This document shows positions 44,588 through 52,673 of a stretch of 64,000 nucleotides of DNA, piece after piece (position 1 is the first letter of the stretch; every line of letters begins with the position of its first letter). The notes beneath the pieces are model-generated. The model did no database searches, was not told the origin of the DNA, and saw only the letters and a list, made by a program, of their open reading frames with translations. Location: assembly GCF_000223905.1 (NCBI RefSeq), contig NC_015944.1:186001-250000 (forward strand), given 5' to 3'. The position numbers and the translations under genes are program-made. This DNA is from Haloarcula hispanica ATCC 33960. Lineage in GTDB: Archaea > Halobacteriota > Halobacteria > Halobacteriales > Haloarculaceae.

Positions 44588-44827
44588 TCAGTCGGTCAGT
44601 TTATCAGCGACCGCTTCGACAGCCTCGACAGGAACGTCGTACTCGTCGGCGACCGCTTGTGCCTGTGCTGCCGAGAGTGAACTGGTTCCGGCGACCGGAT
44701 TTTTGCTTGGTTCTCGCGGCTGTGAGGGCGCCAACGTTTCGTCGTTGATAGACAGGCTCACTGCGTCCCAGCGGGTGTAGTGACCCATCGCATCGAAGTA
44801 CGCCTTTGTCGCCCGCCGTTCGTCGTC
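44588..44827 (-). pseudogene. Detached in-frame C-terminal segment of the nitrilase
   Basis: Directly after the nitrilase TAG (44828-44830) the same frame continues for 79 residues: DDERRATKAYFDAMGHYTRW, then DAVSLSINDETLAP and a helical end VPVEAVEAVADKLTD. The first part matches the usual nitrilase C terminus (tail region with GHYxRxDxxSL), so a single nonsense codon appears to separate it from the enzyme. A start at ATG 44788 is possible but would make only a 66-residue fragment. Whether the stop is read through is unknown. Confidence 0.7.
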
Positions 44828-45688
44828 CTAGAACTCGGCAGTCAGGAGCCCCTCCTCACCGACCAGCGGACCAGCCTTGACAATCCCCGCCGGGTTGATG
44901 AGCATACTCCCGCCCGCGGCGACGTTGAACCCGAGTTCGTCCTCAGAGAAACCGTCTGGAACAGCGTCGCTCATGTACGCCGAGCACGCAGCGACGAACG
45001 ACTGGGTTTCGAAGGCGTACTCCCGCATGGCGGGATAGATATCACAGGTATCCACGGCCTCGCTCGTCTCCGCTCGAGTCTTGTCCCCTGGATGACCGTG
45101 TTGTTCCCAGAAGCCGGGCCAGACGGCGGCGTGTATCTCCTCGCCCATTGCGGTCAGCGCCGCTTTCGAGAGCGTCATGTGGTTCTCGTAGCAGATGAGA
45201 CCGCCGAGCCAACCGACATCCGTCTCATACGTGGCCAGGCTGGATGGGTCGCCCCGGCCCCAGATGGCTCGCTCCTCGTGGGTCGGCATCAGTTTCCGGT
45301 GTCGACCCATCAGCTCCCCCGTACTGTCGAAGTAAAACAGCGAATTGTAGAGCGTCTCGCTTCCCTGCCGGTCACTGACTTCGTTCGTGCCCAGCACGAG
45401 TGTGAGGTCCGCCTCCGCGACTGCCTCACCGAGTACCTCGATAGCCTCGTCGTCGACGTGGAGACTGTTCTTCTGGAGGTCCACCATCAGGTCGGTCCAT
45501 CTGGAGATAGAGACGCTACCTCGCCAGTATGGGTACCCCGGGAAGTACGTCTCCGGGAAGACCACGATGTCTGCACCGTCCCGTCCCGCCTGCTCGATAT
45601 ACCGGCATGTCTTGTCCAGCGTTCCCTCCTTGTCGTGGTAGACTGGCTCTACCTGCGCGGCCGCGAGTGTGAACGATTCGGCTGGCAT
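44828..45688 (-). CDS. Nitrilase / carbon-nitrogen hydrolase, ended early by an amber codon
   Basis: A 286-residue nitrilase with the full catalytic set: Glu46 in VVFPETYFPGYP, Lys132 in GRHRKLMPT and Cys166 in GLICYENHM. CYENHM and the length with its tail fit true nitrilases (nitrile to carboxylate plus ammonia) rather than amidases. The frame stops at TAG after GEEGLLTAEF, yet continues in the same frame with the normal C terminus (see the segment on its 3' side). The C-terminal tail is needed for oligomer formation in many nitrilases, so the short form may be impaired. An MFS transporter gene lies upstream on the same strand. Confidence 0.85.
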   Translation of the reverse strand: MPAESFTLAAAQVEPVYHDKEGTLDKTCRYIEQAGRDGADIVVFPETYFPGYPYWRGSVSISRWTDLMVDLQKNSLHVDDEAIEVLGEAVAEADLTLVLGTNEVSDRQGSETLYNSLFYFDSTGELMGRHRKLMPTHEERAIWGRGDPSSLATYETDVGWLGGLICYENHMTLSKAALTAMGEEIHAAVWPGFWEQHGHPGDKTRAETSEAVDTCDIYPAMREYAFETQSFVAACSAYMSDAVPDGFSEDELGFNVAAGGSMLINPAGIVKAGPLVGEEGLLTAEF

Positions 45689-45791
45689 TCGTTCGCAATA
45701 TACAGACCATCATCAAATCAGTTTGTCCGAAGACGGTGCGAATCTGGGCTCAGCATTCCGTCGCCATAGTCTGAACTGCGTCCGTACTACC

Positions 45792-47030
45792 CTACTGGCG
45801 TTCCGGTTCTGGGGCCTGCCAGGCGACGATGATACCGGCGACAGCAACCGTGCCAGCCAATAAAAACGCCGGCTCAAATCCGACGCTGTTTACTACGGCT
45901 CCACCAGCGATCGGTGCAACAAATGCCCCTGCCAGGCCGATACTGGTCTGGAACGCGACCGCCGTCGCAGCGACGGGCGGATCAACGAGCTCTCGAACAT
46001 ACGTAAACGAGAGGCCAAGCGTCAGTTGGACCGCAAACCCGATCAGCAGGAGGACGGCAACAAGCAGTGGCAACGAGCGAAACTGCGTAAACCCGAGGAG
46101 AAGCGGCGCAGCAAGGCCGAAGGACGACAACACGACCGGTCGCCGTCTGCCGTTGAAGACCCGGTCCGAGATGAGCCCGCCGCTGATTCGAGAGACCACA
46201 CCAACGGCGGGGAACACGGCAACGACGAGTCCGCTTACGGCCAGGGAGAAGTCCAGTCCTTGCGTGAGGTACGACGAGCCCCAGCTATTCACGAACAGGT
46301 ACAGCGCGTAGCCGAGGAAGCCGAGGACACCGACGAGCCAGACGTTCCGGCTCCGGAGCACTGCCCCGAATTCCTGCAGGGACGGGGCATCGCCGCGGCT
46401 CCCGCCGTGCCCGCGGCTCGCCGGCCAGAAGACGGCCAAGCCCGCGAGGGCGGGGCCAATGAATGCCAGAAAGACAGCCGGCCAGCCGAACCGCTGGGCG
46501 ATGAGCGGCCCCGTTCCCTGTCCGAGTGCGAAGCCGACCGGCCCACTGGCAGTGAAGATGCCGACTGCTGTCGCACGGTTGGAGCCGTCGACGGCCCGGC
46601 TCACCATGTCGATACCGGCGTTCCAGACGATGACATACGCAGCTCCTCCCAGTGCACGCGACGCGAGGATTGATTGGTACTGGCCACGCCGACCGGCTAG
46701 CCAGCCCCACGTCCCGGCGATGACTAACGTGCCCACCGCAAGTGCCATCGCGGTCCTCGAATCGGTCCGGTCCAGCACAGCCCCGACAGGGAGACTGACG
46801 ACGACAGCGGTGCCGAACATGACCCCGACCAGGAGGCCGGCGGCTGTCGGCCCGACCTGTAGTGACTCCTGAATGAGTGGTGTCACGCTTGCAGGGACGA
46901 TCTCGTAGGCAGCCAGTCCCAACGAGATGAGGCTTGCACCCGCTACAAGCCACCACGTCGAATCGGCTGTTCGAACAGGTGTCTCAGCAGCGGTGTCCGA
47001 AATATCGGAATCAGTAGCCTGTGGTGTCAT
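45792..47030 (-). CDS. MFS transporter
   Basis: A 412-residue protein with about 12 membrane helices in two halves. TM1 is WWLVAGASLISLGLAAYEIV; the loop between TM2 and TM3 is GAVLDRTDSRTAM, a form of the MFS GxxxDRxGRR signature. It is likely a permease for a small organic anion or nitrile-derived acid, but substrate is not readable. It is 103 bp upstream of the nitrilase on the same strand, so both may serve one compound. Copy C of the 84-bp element starts 53 bp before its ATG and might affect its promoter. Confidence 0.85.
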   Translation of the reverse strand: MTPQATDSDISDTAAETPVRTADSTWWLVAGASLISLGLAAYEIVPASVTPLIQESLQVGPTAAGLLVGVMFGTAVVVSLPVGAVLDRTDSRTAMALAVGTLVIAGTWGWLAGRRGQYQSILASRALGGAAYVIVWNAGIDMVSRAVDGSNRATAVGIFTASGPVGFALGQGTGPLIAQRFGWPAVFLAFIGPALAGLAVFWPASRGHGGSRGDAPSLQEFGAVLRSRNVWLVGVLGFLGYALYLFVNSWGSSYLTQGLDFSLAVSGLVVAVFPAVGVVSRISGGLISDRVFNGRRRPVVLSSFGLAAPLLLGFTQFRSLPLLVAVLLLIGFAVQLTLGLSFTYVRELVDPPVAATAVAFQTSIGLAGAFVAPIAGGAVVNSVGFEPAFLLAGTVAVAGIIVAWQAPEPERQ

Positions 47031-47082
47031 TCTGGCGGGGATGAGCGTTCGGTCATCGTACTGTCGTAGTCGGCACCGGAGC

Positions 47083-47166
47083 TATAGTAGCCATTGAAAA
47101 TCAATGCACACCTGATCGCACGGCGGCAGTGCGATCAGTGTGTACATCGTTTCAATTGTTACTATA
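47083..47166 (-). mobile_element. 84-bp palindromic MITE-like element, copy C
   Basis: Reverse orientation relative to copies A and B, with one base difference from each. Its outer ends read CTATAG on both sides. It lies upstream of the MFS gene and its terminal TATAGTA could act as a TATA box for that gene; this is untested. Confidence 0.75.
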
Positions 47167-47660
47167 GAAGTGAGAAGCTCAGTCAGTTCGAGTGGCGAGC
47201 GTCTGGCGAGCAGTTCCCGAACAACACCGAAAAAACTGCTTGGTGAGGTGCGGTGGCGACTGAGAGTCACTGTTTCCGAATGAGATAACAGAGCGTATTG
47301 AAACCATGGGGCCTGAAGCGGATGATACAACAGAGTGGTTGCCGAGTGCGGCGTAGCACGAGCGTGGAACCCGTGGCACGACACCCAAACAGAAGCAGGA
47401 AAGCAATCGGATATATAGACACTCACCCATAGTATAGGTACAAGCATAGAGGTATGGTCTGGTATTTCCCAATTTTCGTTCTATCTTTTCGTTTATACTA
47501 ACTACCAGTCTGAACTCAGTATTCGTTCGGAGCATATTCAGAAGAACTGTGCTGGATATGTTTATACTCGCAAGAGGTGATACGTAATTCAGTATTTGTA
47601 TTGAGCCTCCAGGATTGGCTATCAAATCAGAACAGTGTGTTTCATCGGGCAAGTCAAAGC
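47167..47660. other. Non-coding or decayed stretch
   Basis: About 490 bp, AT-rich to the right, with no frame of haloarchaeal character on either strand. It separates copy C of the 84-bp element from the dehydrogenase relic and is probably remnant DNA. Confidence 0.45.
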
Positions 47661-47897
47661 GGGGTCACCAAGCGTGAACGATTCAGCCCGGGTCATCAGT
47701 CGGTCGACGAACTCGTCGTGGATGTCTTCGTGGACGATGGCCCGCGACAATGCGTCACAGGTCTCACCGGTGCTGTAGTAGACGCCTGCCGTGGCCGCGT
47801 CGACTGCCGTTTCCACGTCCGCATCGGGAAAGACAACGAGCGGCGACTTCCCGCCCAGTTCGAGAGTAACGGGAGCGATGCGGGCGGCAGTGGTCTG
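47661..47897 (-). pseudogene. Aldehyde dehydrogenase internal fragment
   Basis: The minus strand encodes APVTLELGGKSPLVVFPDAD, then YYSTGETCDALSRAIVHEDI and RAESFTLGDP, a clear middle part of an ALDH: the Glu-Leu-Gly-Gly active-site region, and the segment where the catalytic Cys lies (GETCDA). Both the N-terminal NAD domain and the C-terminal part are missing. At the upstream end it joins an alcohol dehydrogenase fragment in another frame, the mark of a deletion. Not functional. Confidence 0.75.
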
Positions 47898-48022
47898 TAT
47901 ATGTAGTCGAACCAGTCCCAGTTACCGACCCAGCCCTGCCAGTCGCTCCGGCAGACTCCGCAGGAATTGACCTGAGCGACGACGCCATCCGGGTCCGGCT
48001 CCGGGCGGTCGACGTCTATCAA
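47898..48022 (-). pseudogene. Zinc alcohol dehydrogenase N-terminal fragment
   Basis: About 40 residues, RPEPDPDGVVAQVNSCGVCRSDWQGW, match the catalytic-zinc region at the N terminus of medium-chain alcohol dehydrogenases (Cys-Gly-Val-Cys-Arg-Ser-Asp). After WDWFDYI the frame breaks into the aldehyde dehydrogenase fragment. The relic begins 14 bp beyond the IclR stop, on the same strand. It indicates that an ADH-ALDH pair once stood here and lost most of both genes in one deletion. Confidence 0.65.
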
Positions 48023-48036
48023 CGTCGGCCATCCGT

Positions 48037-48819
48037 CTATCCGTCTATAGTACTGTATTCGTAGTACTGACTTCGAACTTCGATTTCGTTTTTCGTATAT
48101 CGAAGTATCTCTAACAGATTTGCCATATACCTAGAGGTGAATCTATCTCTGGGCCCAGTGATACCGAGGGAGACCATGACCTCCTGTTCGTCGTTGAATA
48201 TCGGCACGGCGACACCGCGAACGCCCCTGAGATGCTCCTCGTCGTCTATCGCGTAGCCCTGGTCACGGACTCGCTTGAGGGCCGCTTCGAGATCGGACCG
48301 GGATGACAGCGTGTTATCAGTCCCTTTCGGAAGTCCATGGTCGGCAACGATTTCGTTTCGTTTTTCGACCGGAAGATGCGCCAGAATAACTTTGCCCAGC
48401 GATGTCCAGTGCATCTCGGTGTGATTCCCGATAGGGATTTCGTCGCCCGCAGCCTTTCCGCCTGAACTCCTGTAGAGGATGACCCGCTGGCCGTTCTCTT
48501 CGATGCCGGCACCAGCAATCTCACCGGTCTCTCTGCTGAGTTCCTCAACTTTATTGCGAAGCAGTCGACCGATGTCTAGTCTCTGCCGAACGCTGCCCCC
48601 CAGCTCCAGAAAGCGGAAAGACCGGCGATACTGCCCGGATTCCTTGACGACGTAGTCACGCTGGACGAGTGTGTTGAGGTGAATAAACACAGTGCTTGTG
48701 GGTATATCCAGATGAGACGCGAGATCGGAAAGACCGACCGGTTCACGTTTTTCGAGCGCGGCGAGAATATCCAGCGTTGTCTCAACCGCACTGATCGTTT
48801 TGTTGTTTTGCGAGGCCAT
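48037..48819 (-). CDS. IclR-family transcriptional regulator
   Basis: A 260-residue IclR protein. Residues 10-65 are the winged HTH (TTLDILAALEKREPVGLSDL, IPTSTVFIHLNTLVQRDYVV). Residues about 75-255 are the ligand-binding domain with MHWTSLGKVILAHLP and GVRGVAVPIFNDEQEVMVSL. It probably senses a pathway intermediate and controls the divergent ABC operon; this is the usual arrangement. ATG 48819 is chosen; the in-frame start at 48879 would read through a poly-lysine run encoded by a 10-base homopolymer. Its former downstream neighbour is the ADH/ALDH relic. Confidence 0.9.
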   Translation of the reverse strand: MASQNNKTISAVETTLDILAALEKREPVGLSDLASHLDIPTSTVFIHLNTLVQRDYVVKESGQYRRSFRFLELGGSVRQRLDIGRLLRNKVEELSRETGEIAGAGIEENGQRVILYRSSGGKAAGDEIPIGNHTEMHWTSLGKVILAHLPVEKRNEIVADHGLPKGTDNTLSSRSDLEAALKRVRDQGYAIDDEEHLRGVRGVAVPIFNDEQEVMVSLGITGPRDRFTSRYMANLLEILRYTKNEIEVRSQYYEYSTIDG

Positions 48820-49350
48820 GGATGCGCTTTTTTTTTTGCAGAGTGAAATAGATTCCGCCGAGAGCCAAAATGTTTCCAATCACGTTGGAAAGTGGTACTA
48901 TCCACCGATGTTGTCTATTCTAACATGAGTACGGATGTTATTTTCTTCGGCCTTGTCACTCGCGAAGAGTGACAACATACCACACGAGCATGTGGGACGT
49001 AAGATCCAGTCCCTAATTCAGCAGTTACAGTTACTCTAACGTCGCTTTGTGACATTCGTCTGTTCCACACGAGCGCAACAAGTGGCTTTCAATCTGGTTG
49101 AAAGGAATTGGAACCGCTCTGAGATCCCATTTTCCGCGAAGTAGTAGTTCTCTGCTCCGTCTTCTGTATCACGGAATGAGGTCGTACGTACGGGTGTGAC
49201 GTTTGGGCCTCGGTTCAGAACCGCCGGCTACGCAGTCATACCGGGCGTTGCTCCGCAAGGCGCTGCCGGTTTCGATGTGATCGGTCTGCCTGACTGTGCC
49301 GGCACTACCAACATTTATTAATGATGATTGCGATGCTTCTTCTACTCGGT
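48820..49350. other. Divergent control region between iclR and the ABC operon
   Basis: 531 bp with no supported gene. A run of ten T at 48828-48837 lies just before the IclR start (ten A in its mRNA sense). A TATA-like box for the ABC operon is at 49313. IclR operators would be expected here, but I could not define a palindrome with confidence. Confidence 0.5.
49313..49321 (+). promoter_or_regulatory. Putative TATA box of the ABC/catabolic operon
   Basis: ATTTATTAA lies 30-38 bp before ATG 49351. It decides against the in-frame ATG at 49321, which directly follows the box. Confidence 0.55.
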
Positions 49351-50448
49351 ATGAGCGAAGTTACACTATCAAATGTCAGCAAGGTATACGACGACAACGT
49401 CCTTGCAGTTGAGGACCTCTCTCTGGCCGTCGAGGATGGAGAGTTTGTCGTCGTTGTCGGACCATCCGGGTGTGGCAAGTCAACCACACTTCGGATGATC
49501 GCCGGCCTCGAAACAGTCACCGACGGTGAGATTGCTATCGGCGGGGACGTAGTCAACGACGTTCGTCCACAGGACCGGAACATTGCGATGGTGTTCCAGA
49601 GCTACGCGCTGTACCCACACATGACCGTGCGCGATAACATGTCCTTCGGGCTTCGGCTGTCAGGCGAGTACGATGATCAGATCGAGCAACGGGTAACCGA
49701 GGCCGCCGAGCTACTGGAGATTTCGGATCTCATGGACGACCTACCGAAGCAACTCTCGGGTGGCCAGCAACAGCGCGTCGCGCTTGGGCGGGCTATCGTC
49801 CGCGACCCAGAGGTGTTTCTGATGGACGAGCCGCTGTCGAATCTCGATGCGAAGCTTCGGACCCAGATGCGTACGGAGATCCAGCGGATTCAGGAAGAGC
49901 TTGACGTGACGACAATTTACGTCACACACGATCAGACGGAAGCGATGACGATGGCCGACCGGATCGTGATTCTCAATCAGGGTGAACTCCAGCAGGTCGC
50001 ACCGCCGGAACGCTGTTACGACGAGCCCAACAACAAATTTGTCGCGGGATTCATCGGGTCGCCGTCGATGAACTTCTTCGAGGTGAGCGTGACAAATAGC
50101 GGTGGACGTACGGCGGTCCACTCAGCAGGTGTGGAGTTTACGCTCAACGTCGATATTCCGGATGGGGAGTACACGCTAGGCGTCCGTCCGGAGGATTTCG
50201 TCGCCGAGGACGCCGGGTCGTACATCGATACGGTCGTGGACGTCGTAGAACCCATGGGTTCGGACAATTTCCTCTATCTGGAGACAGCAGACGGGTCGAA
50301 AGAAGTCGTAGCCCGAGTCGATAGCGAGTACCGCCCGGAACGGGGCGACGAAATCGCGTTAGGATTTCATACGGAAGATATGCATCTGTTCGGTCCCGAC
50401 GGCGAGCGAGTGGAACTGAACCAGCTACAGCGGACAGAATCAGCGTAA
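49351..50448 (+). CDS. Carbohydrate-type ABC transporter ATP-binding protein (MalK/UgpC-like)
   Basis: A 365-residue ATPase. Walker A is GPSGCGKST (37-45), the signature is LSGGQQQRVALGRAI, Walker B is VFLMDEPLSNLD. The last 130 residues are the OB-fold regulatory domain of the CUT1 type (LGVRPEDFVAEDAG). It powers sugar or sugar-acid import through the two permeases further down. It is first in an operon that runs to at least 54454; the next gene starts 1 bp after its stop. Confidence 0.93.
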   Translation: MSEVTLSNVSKVYDDNVLAVEDLSLAVEDGEFVVVVGPSGCGKSTTLRMIAGLETVTDGEIAIGGDVVNDVRPQDRNIAMVFQSYALYPHMTVRDNMSFGLRLSGEYDDQIEQRVTEAAELLEISDLMDDLPKQLSGGQQQRVALGRAIVRDPEVFLMDEPLSNLDAKLRTQMRTEIQRIQEELDVTTIYVTHDQTEAMTMADRIVILNQGELQQVAPPERCYDEPNNKFVAGFIGSPSMNFFEVSVTNSGGRTAVHSAGVEFTLNVDIPDGEYTLGVRPEDFVAEDAGSYIDTVVDVVEPMGSDNFLYLETADGSKEVVARVDSEYRPERGDEIALGFHTEDMHLFGPDGERVELNQLQRTESA

Positions 50449-50449
50449 C

Positions 50450-51250
50450 ATGTTGTACGATACTATCGGTCGGAAAGAGAGCGAGTGGGCTGGAATGACG
50501 GCGAGTCAGATCCGAGGTGTCGGCGAACAGCCGGGCTCTGTTCTCGTTATTCCCGTCGGAAGCGTCGAACAGCACGGGAACCACCTCCCGGTCGTCACCG
50601 ACACACTCCTGGTCGAGGCGATGGTCGACACTGCTGTCGAGCGTCTGGACGACGTGCCTGTCGTCGTGACGCCGCCGATCTGGAGCGGGTTCTCGCCACA
50701 CCATCTGTCGTTCGGTGGGACCCTGTCGCTCGAATTCGCACACTTACGAGCAACGCTTGAGGATATCGCACACGCTGGCATCCAGAACGGATTCGACGCG
50801 GTGCTGTTCGTCAATGGCCACGGCGGGAACAGTTCGCTCATCGACGCCGTCGTGAGTACAGTGGGCGTCGACACCGATGCGGAAGTACTCGGAACGACGT
50901 ACTTCCACCTGGCGTCGGATCGAATCGAGGAACTCCGAACGACGGAGACGGGGGGGATGGCCCACGGCGGCGAGTTCGAGACGTCCCTCATGCTTGCGCT
51001 CCGACCGGACCTCGTGGGCGACCCGGAGGTCCGCGACGGGGAACCGATGGACGAACACTACAGATGGGGTGGACAGGACCTGCTCGACGGGGGCAACGTC
51101 GCCGTTTATCGTTCCTTCGACGAGTATTCCACGTCCGGTGCCATCGGAACGCCGAAGCAGGCGACTGCCGAGACAGGCGAACGAATCCGCTCGGTCATCG
51201 GCGACGAACTTGCGGCCCTCATGACCGCGATTCACGAGAGCAATTCCTGA
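50450..51250 (+). CDS. Creatininase-family amidohydrolase
   Basis: A 266-residue protein with the family signature IPVGSVEQHGNHLPVVTD (Glu40, His42 and Asp51 as metal ligands), FVNGHGGN (His124) and HGGEFETSLML (Glu175). The family hydrolyses cyclic amides or formamides (creatinine, formamidopyrimidines) and also includes a mycofactocin-maturation peptidase. Placed between the importer ATPase and its binding protein, it presumably acts on the imported compound, suggesting an amide or lactam bond in the substrate. No mycofactocin genes are present. Exact substrate unknown. Confidence 0.88.
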   Translation: MLYDTIGRKESEWAGMTASQIRGVGEQPGSVLVIPVGSVEQHGNHLPVVTDTLLVEAMVDTAVERLDDVPVVVTPPIWSGFSPHHLSFGGTLSLEFAHLRATLEDIAHAGIQNGFDAVLFVNGHGGNSSLIDAVVSTVGVDTDAEVLGTTYFHLASDRIEELRTTETGGMAHGGEFETSLMLALRPDLVGDPEVRDGEPMDEHYRWGGQDLLDGGNVAVYRSFDEYSTSGAIGTPKQATAETGERIRSVIGDELAALMTAIHESNS

Positions 51251-51302
51251 CCAATGAGCCACAGAACACAAAGAATTATGTACATGGAAGTAGGTGACAT
51301 TA

Positions 51303-52664
51303 ATGATGCAGCCCGATAACAACGACAGGTCTGTCGAGGACAGTATCGACCGCCGACAGCTTCTCCAAGCACTCGGCGCAGGCGGTGCCATCGCCATCGC
51401 CGGGTGTAGCGGCGACGGTGGGAGCGGCAGTGACGGTGGTGACGGCGACAGTGGGAGCGGCGGTGACGGGGGCGACGGCAGTACGCAGAGCGTGCAGTTC
51501 CTCACGATGGGCGTTGGAGACAACATCAAGCAGTTCTTCGAGGAGAACAACGCGGCCTTCGAGGACGAACACGACGTCGACGTAGAGTTCACCAGCGTGA
51601 CGTGGGACAACGCACGCCAGACCGTGAACAACCGTGTCGACGGCGGCGAGGCGCCCGACGTCAGTCGGTGGCCGGCGCGCTGGATCCCACAGCTCGTAGG
51701 CAAGGACGCGCTCGAACCGCTCGACGACATGATGGACGGGGAGTTCGGTGAGCAGTTCTACGACGGCGTGGCCGAAGGAACGATGTACAACGGCTCTCAC
51801 TACGGCGTGCCGTGGGCCGCCTCGAACAAGTGCCTGTACTACAACAAAGACGTCTTCGAGACGGCTGGGCTCGACCCCGAAGACCCGTCGCTCGATTCGT
51901 GGCAGGATATGCTGGATGCCGCAACGCAGATCCGTGACAGTGATGCGAGCGTACCAGCGCTGGGACTTGCAGGGGCCGACGCAATCGAAACCGGGTCGCA
52001 GTACTACCACTACCACTGGTCACACGGCGCGGACCTCGTCGACGACGAAGGTATGCCAGTCGTGAACTCCAGTGGCGCTGTTGATGCCCTCTCGTTGTAC
52101 ACCGACCTTCATCTCGAACACAATGTCACGCAGTCATCGCCACTCTCCTCAACTCGGCAGGACATCCGACAGCTGTTCGAGAACGGTGACCTCGGGATGG
52201 TCATCGGGCACGTGTACACGGGACTCAACATCACCGCCGCGAAGGAAAACGGTGACGTCGACTTCGATTACGGTATCGTGCAGGTACCGCGTGGCCCTGA
52301 AGGTCGGTACAGCCTCTTCACTATCGACACGCTCGCCATCCTGAGTCAGAGCGAACACAAGGACCTCGCCCGGGACCTGATTCGGTTCTACTTCGACGAG
52401 GAGCGACGGTTCCAGTACTCGAAGCAAAAAGGGTTCCTCCCCGTCGTCGAAGCCGTCGGGGAGCGCTCGTACTTCTCGGAGTCGAAGAACTGGGGACCGT
52501 TCGTCGAGGCGGGGCAGTACGCCCGCGCCCGACCGAAGCTCGGTAACTTCAGCGAGTTCAACGACCGGATGGTCCAAGCCATTCAGGAAGCACTGGCGGA
52601 CCGGAAGTCACCGCAGAAGGCGCTCAACGATGCACAGAGTGATCTCGAAGATGCCATGGAGTGA
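51303..52664 (+). CDS. ABC transporter substrate-binding lipoprotein
   Basis: A 453-residue binding protein of the CUT1 (sugar) type. The Tat lipoprotein signal is IDRRQLLQALGAGGAIAIAGC with Cys35 lipidated, followed by a Gly/Asp/Ser linker of about 25 residues typical of haloarchaea. The mature part has FEDEHDVDVEFTSVTWDNA and VPWAASNKCLYYNKDVFETAG, usual in family-1 extracellular binding proteins. It captures the substrate at the cell surface for the permeases that follow. An upstream GTG at 51294 is possible; ATG 51303 is preferred. Confidence 0.92.
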   Translation: MMQPDNNDRSVEDSIDRRQLLQALGAGGAIAIAGCSGDGGSGSDGGDGDSGSGGDGGDGSTQSVQFLTMGVGDNIKQFFEENNAAFEDEHDVDVEFTSVTWDNARQTVNNRVDGGEAPDVSRWPARWIPQLVGKDALEPLDDMMDGEFGEQFYDGVAEGTMYNGSHYGVPWAASNKCLYYNKDVFETAGLDPEDPSLDSWQDMLDAATQIRDSDASVPALGLAGADAIETGSQYYHYHWSHGADLVDDEGMPVVNSSGAVDALSLYTDLHLEHNVTQSSPLSSTRQDIRQLFENGDLGMVIGHVYTGLNITAAKENGDVDFDYGIVQVPRGPEGRYSLFTIDTLAILSQSEHKDLARDLIRFYFDEERRFQYSKQKGFLPVVEAVGERSYFSESKNWGPFVEAGQYARARPKLGNFSEFNDRMVQAIQEALADRKSPQKALNDAQSDLEDAME

Positions 52665-52673
52665 CAGACAGGG

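Noticed and set aside
47179-47652. Frames in the stretch after palindromic copy C
   Set aside because: Neither strand gives a protein with haloarchaeal composition or a known motif.
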